Positions 16,701 to 24,395 of a stretch of 41,049 nucleotides of DNA are shown here, piece by piece. A program made the translations under genes and the position numbers. Each line of letters begins with the position of its first letter. The first letter of the stretch is position 1. This stretch comes from a virus. The notes under the pieces are model-generated. The model saw only the letters and a list, made by a program, of their open reading frames with translations. It made no database searches and was not told the origin of the DNA. The stretch lies in IMG/VR virus record IMGVR_UViG_3300009506_000088, positions 1 to 41,049 of that record; one strand, 5' to 3'.

Positions 16701-17279
16701 GAAATCATAAACCTTTCTTCCCTTTAGTAAATAGGTTCTGCTGGGAGTTCTTACAAAATAATCTTCATCATACTTCAGCCTCCACACTACATTGCACGTA
16801 TATTTATAATGGTCGGTATGGCTGGGAAATGCTGCTGCTAAGTCTAGATCCTCAGTTTGATTTGATGCTCCGCTATGAAATGTAAAACTTTTAAGGTTTG
16901 AGGGGTATTCATTATGAAGAATCTCATCTAGCCATACTTGAGTTATACCAGTTATAGGATCTACATGTAAACCTTCACATTCCCCTTCTCCTAAAGAATC
17001 AACAATATATAAATATTTATTTTCATTTCCACCTGAATTTATAAATATCTCATTAGAGCCAACCTTGTGCATTCCATAAATAAGCTTGATTGCAGCCTGA
17101 GTAGTTCGAGTATTTATCTGAAGTTTTCGACCTACGTCCTGATCGGGTTCATGGATTGTTAAAGAGGCTTCAGCCCAAGCAGCCAACACAAGGGAAGCAG
17201 CCAACCAATACTGTTGAAAAGCAGCGGCTACGAAGGCCGCTACCATCAACCCTATTATCCTCGCTCTTTGGCTGCCCAT
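13794..17279 (-). CDS. Tail tip/central fibre protein (lambda gpJ / TipJ-like)
   Basis: A 1161-residue protein. The first 40 residues are hydrophobic (GLMVAAFVAAAF, WLAASLVLAAWAE), as in TipJ-type proteins. Residues about 55-480 resemble the gpJ hub region (KLIYGMHKVGSNEIFI, VLCLYDYMTNTRYG, IVDVILRSFRGQFVHFSNKIYLR). Fibronectin-like segments follow (about 500-680), then carbohydrate-binding-like beta domains (about 690-840 and 850-980). A GGGGGGSGD linker leads into three 8-residue YFxF repeats at 14309-14238, then a final beta domain. It overlaps the NlpC/P60 gene by 25 bases. It should form the tail tip that contacts the cell. The order DUF2460, DUF2163, NlpC/P60, gpJ is standard. Confidence 0.85.
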   Translation of the reverse strand: MGSQRARIIGLMVAAFVAAAFQQYWLAASLVLAAWAEASLTIHEPDQDVGRKLQINTRTTQAAIKLIYGMHKVGSNEIFINSGGNENKYLYIVDSLGEGECEGLHVDPITGITQVWLDEILHNEYPSNLKSFTFHSGASNQTEDLDLAAAFPSHTDHYKYTCNVVWRLKYDEDYFVRTPSRTYLLKGRKVYDFRTASYNWVDVDLSDPDPLNWTVGSHNPVLCLYDYMTNTRYGKAVSVSKIDIDSWTEAANYCDLQGWYLNYAIGSDLPSQTIVDVILRSFRGQFVHFSNKIYLRYADLDYEVPVFHIKDEHVAVEETTGKAMIEMYEPSRMDKPDGFKVKFIDPDKDWSTDDIQVGDVVGNIQEFSAIGMGSKQQALDVGVYFLERSRLNRGVRGTFTDELLQVDPHDLVTITHGYTGRGGLGISGELFRVRGSTIRTDGLVDIDFIYENAVLYNDDYDLNEDQVYSSALVDPRESPGEVYRPSITEETYYYRLRTFTRLHISFDQPINYPWYDYCRVYVKRSGDSDYKYLYDVNTNFTIDPVEEGQLYLIKLQPVSIWGVKLALGSISPLQHRVTGKVTAPSSLPWLAAVVAEQAINLYSTKLTDPDIELYEFRLGAWTGGVFLGALRSPNLSLKGVRPGTHIFYANTLSNNEVYGEIPRSATAKVPTPKGWSSEGSADIYYNMVRNGHFSVNTDGWTPTNCTLSISGEMLEMDATSGSSQSASQSMGDLFEELILDVQLDCKSGTAGDKEIFFGIWNVTDGGYADGYVTGTSQSELKTFSGEFAIPLSDLEDEFSLIFGKNTSDLGTIYFDNIKVIPRGKFFGASHTVYSYEDYLQGTHSGERISSLVSGERFHKGGFPYEYAQKWNVERDFTIDQFQFKLMRIGDPSGEARVYIYDMSGENPGSVILSGEGIDVTGIGTTFEWTTFRLPAGGLDVEEGDEYWLSIKGSDFSVDGENTLAWEIDISGEYGGGMAAKIEGGGGGGSGDPYFEFVDDGYFDFVSDAYFEFYGDEGGSDWILYGYQDRSFRADNLYAIYTSHIVDAGSIATRMVWADVSFSSIGGGTTWEDLFPPGSEKWYQVITGKKWYELLELTAAPTVRMKLMWDDSYSGEMANEARMMEILAAITEGRYYKMQVEIFDPNEAIRGLVSAMTINFYT
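14238..14309 (-). repeat. Three tandem 24-base repeats in the tail tip gene
   Basis: Three consecutive 8-codon units encode DPYFEFVD, DGYFDFVS and DAYFEFYG. The Tyr-Phe-acidic-Phe core and the leading Asp are kept in all three, while third-base positions differ, so the repeat is old rather than a recent slippage product. It follows a poly-Gly linker. Confidence 0.8.
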
Positions 17280-17698
17280 CTTATAACCGCCTCTATTGGG
17301 TAGTTTCTTTTGTTGACCAATCCCACCGAATCTCCTACAAAACTCGACAGAATCAACCCGTTTCCTACATATATACCTGCTCCTAATACACCTTTACCAT
17401 CTTTAAATAGAACCAAATCTGGGGGAAACAAGCAATAATTGTCTACCTTTTCTCCTAAACTAAGTACATAAGAAATAAAAGCGAATTTAGCCTGTTCGGG
17501 GAACTCAGACCACAATTTAGAATAATTTTCTTCAGTTATCCCTCTATATTCCTTAGGGATTTTAATTCCTAACTCTCTTCCTATAGAGTTAACCATCATT
17601 AAACAATCCATACCTGACAAATCTCTCCCACCCAACTTGTAGGGGACACCAATATATTTACTAATTACACTAGAAAGATTAAGCTTTTGTTTAGCCAA
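17255..17698 (-). CDS. NlpC/P60-like tail-tip peptidase, catalytic His apparently absent
   Basis: A 147-residue protein with the NlpC/P60 fold signature: YIGVPYKLGGRDLSGMDCLMMV, with the expected catalytic cysteine at C32, and a later GAGIYVGNGLILSS that aligns with the usual HVGIYxGNG strand. In the family the first residue of that strand is the catalytic His; here it is Gly (about G106). Members in tail operons (lambda gpK, GTA peptidase) are thought to open peptidoglycan during DNA entry. TTG 17698 is the start: AAGGA lies nine bases upstream and the gene overlaps the DUF2163 stop. It may be inactive and purely structural. Confidence 0.75.
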   Translation of the reverse strand: MAKQKLNLSSVISKYIGVPYKLGGRDLSGMDCLMMVNSIGRELGIKIPKEYRGITEENYSKLWSEFPEQAKFAFISYVLSLGEKVDNYCLFPPDLVLFKDGKGVLGAGIYVGNGLILSSFVGDSVGLVNKRNYPIEAVIRWAAKERG

Positions 17699-18350
17699 CT
17701 TTAGGATTCCTTCCCCACCAGATTATCTTGTCCTCAATGTCAGGCAACCAACGATACCCTCCAAAATTATCCGTATTGTTATATTTGCTACAGGCGGCAT
17801 AGGTGCGGTCGCATTCCTGAGTAGGATAATCCTTAGAATAACCACATTCATCTCCACCAAATACTTTCCATCTACAGCTAGGAGAATGAAGATTAATCGT
17901 ATTCATATCCCAACGGGTAAACTCATTGGTCATAGTTATGCGAATCTTCTCGTCAGGGTATAAATTCCAAGCGTCTATCTCTCCCGAAAACATTGTAATC
18001 GCAGCATCTCCCACAATCTGAAAATCACTATCCAGCAGCACCATTTTGAGCCCAATGGGTTGCCCCTGCTGCCCCGTTTCAGCAAAGTAATACGTCAACG
18101 ATTGATCCAACACATCTATATCCACCGTTGCCTCATCGATAATTCTAGCCGTACTGTAGTTCACGGAGTCTACGGAGAAAGGGTAAGGCTCATACTTCGC
18201 CCCTTCAAAATATATAGAAACATCACAATCAGTTAAATTAAAATGATATGCCTCCCCTTGATCATTCACCACAGAGAGATTCATAAGTATAAAGGGCCGA
18301 ATGCTCCCTTTCCTAATTTCGTCCAATAAATCTTGATCTATTTCTCTCAT
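17691..18350 (-). CDS. DUF2163/BR0599-like tail hub protein (lambda gpL-type)
   Basis: A 219-residue protein resembling DUF2163 and lambda gpL-type baseplate hub proteins: an N-terminal FILMNLSVV strand, ARIIDEATVDIDVLD, FSGEIDAWNL, and a C-terminal cysteine module with C159, C169, C180 and C187 (SPSCRWKVFGGDECGY, QECDRTYAAC). In lambda gpL and the gene transfer agent hub such a module binds an iron-sulfur cluster; metal binding here is inferred from the four cysteines. ATG 18350 overlaps the previous stop as ATGA. It connects the distal tail protein to the gpJ-like tip. Confidence 0.8.
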   Translation of the reverse strand: MREIDQDLLDEIRKGSIRPFILMNLSVVNDQGEAYHFNLTDCDVSIYFEGAKYEPYPFSVDSVNYSTARIIDEATVDIDVLDQSLTYYFAETGQQGQPIGLKMVLLDSDFQIVGDAAITMFSGEIDAWNLYPDEKIRITMTNEFTRWDMNTINLHSPSCRWKVFGGDECGYSKDYPTQECDRTYAACSKYNNTDNFGGYRWLPDIEDKIIWWGRNPKVG

Positions 18351-18979
18351 AACTCATCATTTAAGAGCCCTTTCAGCTCCACCCCCGATCTTCCCACTAT
18401 ATTGTAAAAGTCCTCATAACTAAAGGCATCCTGCATAAATCTACATCTAATCTTCAAAACACCTGTAAAATCGACCGTTACACGATTGCCTTCTTCTGGT
18501 GCCACAGTGAAATGTAAAATGTCTTCTCCATCGGAGCCAGCTTGAGGATCAATCCAATATTCTCCTGAAGTTGCTAAAGGGTCTCCTCCTTTATACACCG
18601 TTTCATTGGATATACTTTTACCAGGTAGACTGAACTGAGTAGTGCTTCCATCCCCCACACCTACATATTCACTCTCATAATCTTGTATCCCATAGTTGGA
18701 TCTCTCGATGAAAGGGGCATCTAGGTAGAAACTGAACACTTCATACCTACCCATCCTTGCAACAAAGAATTTCCAAATAGTCCTTATATTCGCCGCAGTG
18801 AAGAACTTATTATTATAAGGTATTCGGATGTTGCGGCGGGGCACGGTCCATTTCTGTCTTCTCTTTTCCCGCCCCGGTACATTTTCGTCATCAAATTGGG
18901 ACACCAAGGTCTTCGTCTGAAATTCAATGACAATAGGAAAATCATAGTTTATGTCTGAAAAATCAGGAAATTTAGCCAC
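18347..18979 (-). CDS. Distal tail protein, DUF2460 family
   Basis: A 210-residue protein. The N-terminal half has NIRIPYNNKFF and IWKFFVARMGRYEVFSFYLDAPF, typical of DUF2460 (the GTA and lambda-like distal tail protein). The central YVGVGDGSTTQFSLPG and closing VTVDFTGVLKIRCRFMQDAFSYE are also family features. It should form the ring that joins the tail tube to the hub. GTG 18979 follows GAGGGTAAG and overlaps the tape measure stop by a few bases. Its stop overlaps the next start (ATGA). Confidence 0.85.
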   Translation of the reverse strand: MAKFPDFSDINYDFPIVIEFQTKTLVSQFDDENVPGREKRRQKWTVPRRNIRIPYNNKFFTAANIRTIWKFFVARMGRYEVFSFYLDAPFIERSNYGIQDYESEYVGVGDGSTTQFSLPGKSISNETVYKGGDPLATSGEYWIDPQAGSDGEDILHFTVAPEEGNRVTVDFTGVLKIRCRFMQDAFSYEDFYNIVGRSGVELKGLLNDEL

Positions 18980-21900
18980 GGCTTACCCTCTTTATGCTAG
19001 ATACTAATTGTTTGTCTCCTTCCCTAATTGACTGTGTAGTAGCTCCGGCAAACAAACTCCTATGTCTTCTCACCCATTCATCCATCGTCCGTGTGTCTGG
19101 GGTCATTATAGTTATATTAACATTACCTGCCCCTGCTGCTTCATCCCGAGGGGTAACAGTTTCACCTCTTTGCAATATGGCGGGGAACTCATCAGGACTA
19201 AGACCTGAATGCAGTCTAGGAGCGGCTTGGATGATCCACTGTGGAACCTGTTTGCGGGGGAATACATCGACGCCTATCTGACCACCTGAATGCTGCAAAG
19301 CTATTCTACCTAACCCAGCGTCAGAACTATATGTGCTTCCAGCCGCACCCGCTGTACCAGGTGTAGTTGTTCCACTAAGTGCCCCTAACATCCTTATCCC
19401 TAACGCAATCAACTCCGCCGTCGCCCTATCCGCCAAGAACTTAGCAATCTCTCTCAACAGAGCATCGAGAAATCCCTTCCAAGCATCGTGAGCACTCTTC
19501 AGATCACCTTTCATAACCTGAAAGAAATACTCTTCCATCGCTCCAGCCATGTGATTCGCTGAATTTTGTACGATTGTAGACCAATCCCTTGCAGCCAATT
19601 TAAAGTCTATCCCAGCTAATTCAAGACCTGCTCTCAGCTTCATAAGCCAATCATCACTGTACTCCTTCATTATCGCCCATTTTTCTCTCTCAACAATTAA
19701 TTCCTGCTCACCTGCATCCCTGAGCATTTTCTGTCGGTAGCGGATGTATTCTTCACTGTCACGAGGTAGACGTTTCAGGTATCGTTCGTGTTCCAAAATC
19801 CTCTTATCGGTATTATTCTTTTCTATATCATAAGCAATTTTAGCTACTTCATTTTGGCCCTTTAAATATTCCTCTGTACCTTCTTTTTGTCTAGAAAGGA
19901 AATTTTCAGCAATGGACAACCTTTTATTTAAAATATCTCTCTCAATATCCAATTCCTCTAGCCTTATATCCTCTCTACTCTTAAATCCATCTACCCATAA
20001 AGCTGTTTGTCTTTCAATGCTTATTTTTCCATACATTTCTTCCAATTCTAGTTGATCTAATTCACTCTGAGCGTAAATCTTTCTTCTTTCTGCTAGAAAC
20101 TTTTGATCTATCTCAGCCCTTCCTTTAATATACTTCTGACGCTTTTTCTCTTTTTCTCCAGGATCAAGGTCTAATTTCAACTGCTCTTTATACCAAATAT
20201 TCAGATCATCCAAATTCTTCTGTCGAGTTGCCTTGGCTTTAGATAACTCGTCAGTTTGAAGTCTAGCCATCAAAGAGTCATATTGTTTTTGAAACTTCAA
20301 TTTGGTTTCGAGTTTCTTTTTCTCTGCCGCCTCTGTATTCCTTACATCCTGCTCCCCAAGAACCTTAATGAGAGCCATAATTCTCATATATTCATCCGCT
20401 CTCTGTTTGCCATATTTCTTCTCTATGTCAGCCTTAATCTTAGCAGCATCCTGAGCATCAGAAACCCCCCTGAGTTCTTGCATTGTGGCATTTTCTTGGA
20501 ATTTATCTATTTGCTCTAATCTAACCTTATATTGCTCTTTCCAAGTTCTCAGCAAGTCTCCCTGCAACTTTCTAATTATCCTAACACGTTCCTCCTCAGT
20601 CCAAATCTCTTTCCCTATACCCTCAATAGTTTCATTTATTGCCCTAAGATGTAATGCCGCCCTACCCTCTGCAAGTTCCTTATCTGTAAGTCCTAATTCT
20701 TTAGCCGTAGTCTCCCAAGTTGAAATCCTCTGATTCATCAACTTTATTTGCTCTAGCAAAGCAACCCGCTCGATTGCAGTAAGTTGGTTGTAAATAGAAC
20801 GCCAGTAGCTTGGCAGAGTAGATACAGCTTCCTTTTCTCTTTCAGCCTGCTTCTGTCTCTCGTAATTCGTCCAATAGACTTTCTGCAAATATTCAAGAGC
20901 AACGGCGGTGAATTGCTCCAGTTGACCTGCTGCTAATTCCATATCGCCTATAAGATAAAATATCGATCTTCTCAAAAAGCTTATAAATTCAGGACCTTCA
21001 CCTGGCTTCCACTCAATACGCAATTTAGAAAGGGCCTCACCTAAACGCCCTACCCTCTCATTGAGTTCTGCCACGTCTTTATCACTAACTAATTGATCCA
21101 CTACCGAAAACTCAGGTAACTCCATCCACAAAAATGACTGACCTGCACTCCTCACAGCCTTGGCATAATGAGCTATCTGTTTGGCTAACTGTTCAAAGGA
21201 AGCCATAGCATTCTTCTTAATAAGCTCATCTAATGCCTCACCCTGATCATTCCAAGCCCTAGTCAGTTCGTCGATATTACTTTTTAATTCGGGGAAATCC
21301 TCACCCAGTCTCTTCAATACGGCTAGGTACTCAAGAGTTCCAGGAGTTAGTTCCTTCAATTCATCTCTATATCTCTGCAAAGATTCCACGTTTTTGGCTG
21401 CTGCTCTCTCTTCTGCCTCCCATTTTTCAATCCTCTTATCCAGGTACCTAAACAAAGCTACAAAAAAGGTGCCAAAAGCACCAGCAATAAAAAACAAAGG
21501 ATGGGCAGTAAGAGTCTTCCTTAGTACACTCATCGCCACAGTAAATAAACCAACCTTCTCTGTGGCTTGCATCCACAATCTTACATTTATACCAGTAGTG
21601 AGGGCAGCAAATATAGGAATTATTGACTTCAACGCATACCCTAAAAACTGAAATGTTGAAAATAAAACAAGACCAATTGTATTCAAAGCACCCAATGACA
21701 CAATAAACTGTCCGACTACAGGTATCTCTACTATGTAAGTGATAGCTTTTACTACTTCCCTCAAAACCTCTAGCAGAACTTTAAAGGCCCCAGCAATACC
21801 CGCTTCACCTATATCGACTGCCAGCGTACCCAACCTATCCCGTAAGTTCTTAGCTGTTACTGCAAGACCTTCCATTTGCGTTTCAGCCATCCTCGTAGCT

Positions 21901-22964
21901 TCACCTGCCCGTATCGCAGCCTCGTACATCTTGTCGAAACCCTCGACCCCTGCTTCAGTTAAGGCTGCCACGGCAGGAGCGCCACGAAGACCAAACAACT
22001 GGAATGCTCTGGCAGCATCAGGGACGATCTTCACAAGTTCTTCAATAATGCCCCTCATCTTCAAACTTCCACCACTAAACTTGCTAAGATCCACACCCGC
22101 TGCTATAAAAGCCTCCCGTAGCTTTTCATTAGGAGCAACTAGGCGAGCTAAGACCTGTCTCAGCCCAGTACCTATCGTACTCGCTCGAATACCTGCATTA
22201 GCAAGAATCATAGTAGCTGCGGCGGTATCTTCAATCTGTAGACCAGCTTTGGCAGCAACAGGACCTAAATAGTTGAATGCAATACGGAGTTTATCAACGG
22301 TGAGCTTTGATCGGTTTATAGCGTTAGCCATAACATCAGCGACACGATTCGACTGTGTTGCCTCAAGACCAAACGCCCGTATAACCGTAGTAAGCAAATC
22401 AGAAGATGTTTTGAGATCAGTCAACGTGCCAGTTGCCAGCTTTGCCACTGCCCCAATGGCATCCACAGACTCCGCAGCATCGAAACCTGCCTGTGCCAAC
22501 AGAACCATCCCATCCGCAACTTCTTTCACAGAGAATTTAGTATCTTTGGCTACATTGAATATAGCCTTACCCATCGTATCGAGTTCGGATTCAGTGGCAT
22601 TAGTGATGGCTTGCAGATTATAGAGGGCTTGATCAAACTCGAATATTACCTCAGTTCCACTTCTAATAGAATTGATCAATCCATATGTCAGAGTTCCAGC
22701 TATTCCATACGCAGCAACAACCTTAAATGCTGCCATAATTCTTTCCAATCCCCCATGAACCCTACTCAACTGCTTGTTCATTTGGGTAAATTGGGTGGTT
22801 GCCCCTTTTACTCCTTCTCCTGCTTTCGTTGCTGCCACACCCGCCTGAGTCGTAGCTCCAGCAAAATTAGCCATCTGCGTCCGCAACCGAGCCAGGGCCT
22901 CAGTCACTGGGGCAATGTTGGCCGTAAACATTATCCCTAATGATAATTCTCGTCTATCTACCAT
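18972..22964 (-). CDS. Tape measure protein (TP901-like)
   Basis: A 1330-residue protein. The N-terminal 320 residues match phage TP901-type tape measure proteins (FDQALYNLQAITNATESELDTMGKAIFNVAKDTKFSVKEVADGMVLLAQAGF and later ILANAGIRASTIGTGLRQVLARL). Hydrophobic segments occur at about 80-100, 405-460 and 490-515, probably for membrane insertion during DNA ejection. A long charged coiled coil (about 525-1160) follows, with an Ala/Gly-rich C-terminus. By the usual length rule (about 0.15 nm per residue) the tail would be near 200 nm. It sits directly after the tail chaperones, as expected. Confidence 0.95.
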   Translation of the reverse strand: MVDRRELSLGIMFTANIAPVTEALARLRTQMANFAGATTQAGVAATKAGEGVKGATTQFTQMNKQLSRVHGGLERIMAAFKVVAAYGIAGTLTYGLINSIRSGTEVIFEFDQALYNLQAITNATESELDTMGKAIFNVAKDTKFSVKEVADGMVLLAQAGFDAAESVDAIGAVAKLATGTLTDLKTSSDLLTTVIRAFGLEATQSNRVADVMANAINRSKLTVDKLRIAFNYLGPVAAKAGLQIEDTAAATMILANAGIRASTIGTGLRQVLARLVAPNEKLREAFIAAGVDLSKFSGGSLKMRGIIEELVKIVPDAARAFQLFGLRGAPAVAALTEAGVEGFDKMYEAAIRAGEATRMAETQMEGLAVTAKNLRDRLGTLAVDIGEAGIAGAFKVLLEVLREVVKAITYIVEIPVVGQFIVSLGALNTIGLVLFSTFQFLGYALKSIIPIFAALTTGINVRLWMQATEKVGLFTVAMSVLRKTLTAHPLFFIAGAFGTFFVALFRYLDKRIEKWEAEERAAAKNVESLQRYRDELKELTPGTLEYLAVLKRLGEDFPELKSNIDELTRAWNDQGEALDELIKKNAMASFEQLAKQIAHYAKAVRSAGQSFLWMELPEFSVVDQLVSDKDVAELNERVGRLGEALSKLRIEWKPGEGPEFISFLRRSIFYLIGDMELAAGQLEQFTAVALEYLQKVYWTNYERQKQAEREKEAVSTLPSYWRSIYNQLTAIERVALLEQIKLMNQRISTWETTAKELGLTDKELAEGRAALHLRAINETIEGIGKEIWTEEERVRIIRKLQGDLLRTWKEQYKVRLEQIDKFQENATMQELRGVSDAQDAAKIKADIEKKYGKQRADEYMRIMALIKVLGEQDVRNTEAAEKKKLETKLKFQKQYDSLMARLQTDELSKAKATRQKNLDDLNIWYKEQLKLDLDPGEKEKKRQKYIKGRAEIDQKFLAERRKIYAQSELDQLELEEMYGKISIERQTALWVDGFKSREDIRLEELDIERDILNKRLSIAENFLSRQKEGTEEYLKGQNEVAKIAYDIEKNNTDKRILEHERYLKRLPRDSEEYIRYRQKMLRDAGEQELIVEREKWAIMKEYSDDWLMKLRAGLELAGIDFKLAARDWSTIVQNSANHMAGAMEEYFFQVMKGDLKSAHDAWKGFLDALLREIAKFLADRATAELIALGIRMLGALSGTTTPGTAGAAGSTYSSDAGLGRIALQHSGGQIGVDVFPRKQVPQWIIQAAPRLHSGLSPDEFPAILQRGETVTPRDEAAGAGNVNITIMTPDTRTMDEWVRRHRSLFAGATTQSIREGDKQLVSSIKRVSRG

Positions 22965-22967
22965 CTC

Positions 22968-23689
22968 TTATCCTGCCTTCACTGTCCCCTTCGAGAACAA
23001 CCCCTTAAACTTGCCCATCATCTTCTGGGTCAACTGCTCCCGTTCTTCAGGGGATAAGTTCTCGTAGTCAGCCGGATCTCTAAAGAGCATTGATTCCTTT
23101 TCTTTCCTCTTCTTCTCCTCTTTATCTATATCTACCCCACTCAGTGCCGCTTGAATCTTAACCCTTGCCCTCTCCTCGTCCGTTGCATGTTTCGACATAA
23201 CAAACAGCTGGCTCAGTGTGAGACCTCCTTCTCTGTAGCCTCGTCTGTAGAAGTGGGAGAGGTCATATTGGGAATATCTTCTGAGGGTATAGGTGACAAT
23301 TTCGGCGAGCGAAACTGTTTCTTGATCTTCTCCACGAGGCTCTTCACTTTTCCCGCTATACTTTCGTAGTTGACTTCATAAAGGATTTCAGCTATTTCGG
23401 CTGCTTGAAGGTTGGTGATCTCTTTGAGGATGTCTTCCCCTTCATCCGTCGCCTTCTTCAATAACACCGTAACATTGTCCTTGATAGCTGTAGCCATAAA
23501 TGTCGCAATTCCCAACTCCGACTGATCTCCACTCTGCACGTAGGTCTTTATTGCTGCGGCTACCAGATCAGTAACCTCCAACTGATCAGCCATAGAGAGA
23601 GGGTAAATCTGAATCTCCCTCAAACTTTTTATACCAATTGTTACACGCCTAATTTGTGGGTTCAACTTTTGATCGTCCGTTATAGTCAT
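22968..23689 (-). CDS. Tail assembly chaperone fusion (gpGT-type) made by -1 frameshift
   Basis: Translation starts at ATG 23689. At the slippery heptamer 23354-23348 (zero frame G-GGA-AAA) a -1 shift leaves the shorter product's frame and enters a frame that is open without a stop to 22968. The product would have 114 + 126 = 240 residues. The T-type part reads SEEPRGEDQETVSLAEIV, then LRRYSQYDLSHFYRRGYREG, then LTLSQLF, MSKHATDEERARV and ends in a charged helix. An ATG at 23198 inside it has no well placed Shine-Dalgarno and is probably not a start. In lambda the analogous gpG/gpGT pair uses GGGAAAG and is needed for tail tube polymerisation around the tape measure. Confidence 0.8.
23213..23689 (-). 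CDS. Tail assembly chaperone (gpG-type), zero-frame product
   Basis: A 158-residue protein. ATG 23689 is chosen because AAAGGAG sits eight bases upstream; the frame is also open further up, but that part would read through a stem-loop. The sequence is a mixed alpha/beta N-terminal domain (RVTIGIKSLREIQIYPLSMADQLEVTDLVAAAI), then helices and a Pro/Ser/Thr-rich tail. It lies between tail tube and tape measure, the invariant position of the tail chaperone. The site for making the longer fusion lies at codons 113-114. Confidence 0.8.
   Translation of the reverse strand: MTITDDQKLNPQIRRVTIGIKSLREIQIYPLSMADQLEVTDLVAAAIKTYVQSGDQSELGIATFMATAIKDNVTVLLKKATDEGEDILKEITNLQAAEIAEILYEVNYESIAGKVKSLVEKIKKQFRSPKLSPIPSEDIPNMTSPTSTDEATEKEVSH
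23348..23354 (-). promoter_or_regulatory. Programmed -1 frameshift site GGGAAAA
   Basis: The heptamer is G GGA AAA in the zero frame of the tail chaperone gene, the canonical X-XXY-YYZ arrangement for simultaneous tRNA slippage. It lies where the -1 frame is open for 126 codons to just before the tape measure gene. This recoding is conserved in long-tailed phages. A downstream stimulatory structure is not obvious by eye. Confidence 0.8.
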
Positions 23690-23713
23690 CTTACCGACTC
23701 CTTTTAGATTGTT

Positions 23714-23735
23714 CTGCTGCCCCGAAGGGCAGCAG
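23714..23735 (-). other. Very stable cUUCGg stem-loop between tail tube and tail chaperone
   Basis: On the minus strand the sequence forms a perfect 9-bp stem (CTGCTGCCC pairing with GGGCAGCAG) closed by a C(UUCG)G tetraloop, an exceptionally stable RNA loop. It begins 20 bases after the tail tube stop and ends ten bases before the chaperone Shine-Dalgarno. No U-run follows, so it is not a normal intrinsic terminator. It may protect the abundant tail tube message from 3' exonucleases or reduce expression of downstream genes. Confidence 0.75.
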
Positions 23736-23755
23736 TTGTATTTAGAGTCCACTTA

Positions 23756-24349
23756 TTAGGTGAACTTAATCCAGCCAAGAGGCATAGTATCCCACACAGC
23801 ACTGCCTCCCGAAACCTCACTATCTGCCCTCTTACTTTCAAACGTAAGAGTGACAGCCACAGCATCCTCAGCCTGTAGATCCATCTCAGTGGCAGGAACG
23901 GGCTGTGCCCTTGGGAAAATGATGTGCATGTAATTGGTACCATTCGGGAACGTGTACATCGCTTCCATCCTCACGTAGTCAATATCCCTACTATCGAAGT
24001 CACCTAACTTCACTTCACCCGAATGAGCCGTGTCATAGCCTCCTCCTGTAGGATCAATACCCCGAGAGAGAGCAACATTATAAGGAGTGATTTCCTTGAA
24101 AGCACACTCCAACGCAGCAACCTCACGGAGGGGTATCTGGTGATCTTCCATCAGAGGGAACCCTGACTCTAACTTCCACACATCGATGGTGCTGGTGAAC
24201 TTAGTGTTAGCAAGAGCGCCAATGCTGTCATCAGAATCCAACTGGGGATGAATGTCCCCAATATAAGTAGCACTCGTACCAACTCTAATCTGAGCCAGCC
24301 CCAATGCGACAGTAGAAGTATCTTTTGTTACAGGACCTGAACGTGGCAT
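23756..24349 (-). CDS. Major tail tube protein
   Basis: A 197-residue protein located just upstream of the tail chaperones, the standard place of the tail tube gene. It begins MPRSGPVTKDTSTVALGLAQIRVG. Beta-type segments such as STIDVWKLESGFP, REVAALECAFKEI and AVAVTLTFESKR and the late hydrophobic WIKF ending fit the tube fold. ATG 24349 is chosen: AAGGAGGTGA with eight-base spacing precedes it, and the alternative GTG at 24361 lies within that site. A stable hairpin follows the stop. Assignment rests on position and size. Confidence 0.75.
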   Translation of the reverse strand: MPRSGPVTKDTSTVALGLAQIRVGTSATYIGDIHPQLDSDDSIGALANTKFTSTIDVWKLESGFPLMEDHQIPLREVAALECAFKEITPYNVALSRGIDPTGGGYDTAHSGEVKLGDFDSRDIDYVRMEAMYTFPNGTNYMHIIFPRAQPVPATEMDLQAEDAVAVTLTFESKRADSEVSGGSAVWDTMPLGWIKFT

Positions 24350-24395
24350 ATACGACCTCACCTCCTTTCACAATAAAGTAATCTAAATTTTTGTT

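Noticed and set aside
21739-22272. A 177-residue plus-strand gene
   Set aside because: It lies antisense to the conserved tape measure region and is Ser/Ala/Pro-rich, as is usual for a shadow frame.
22968-23198. A stand-alone 76-residue gene starting at ATG 23198
   Set aside because: The frame is open far upstream and continuous with the -1 frameshift product. The ATG has no well spaced Shine-Dalgarno, and the GGGAAAA site explains its expression.
23714-23735. An intrinsic terminator after the tail tube gene
   Set aside because: There is a strong hairpin but no U-run, and essential tail genes follow on the same strand.
24349-24361. GTG 24361 as the tail tube start
   Set aside because: The codon lies inside the AAGGAGGTGA site that serves ATG 24349.
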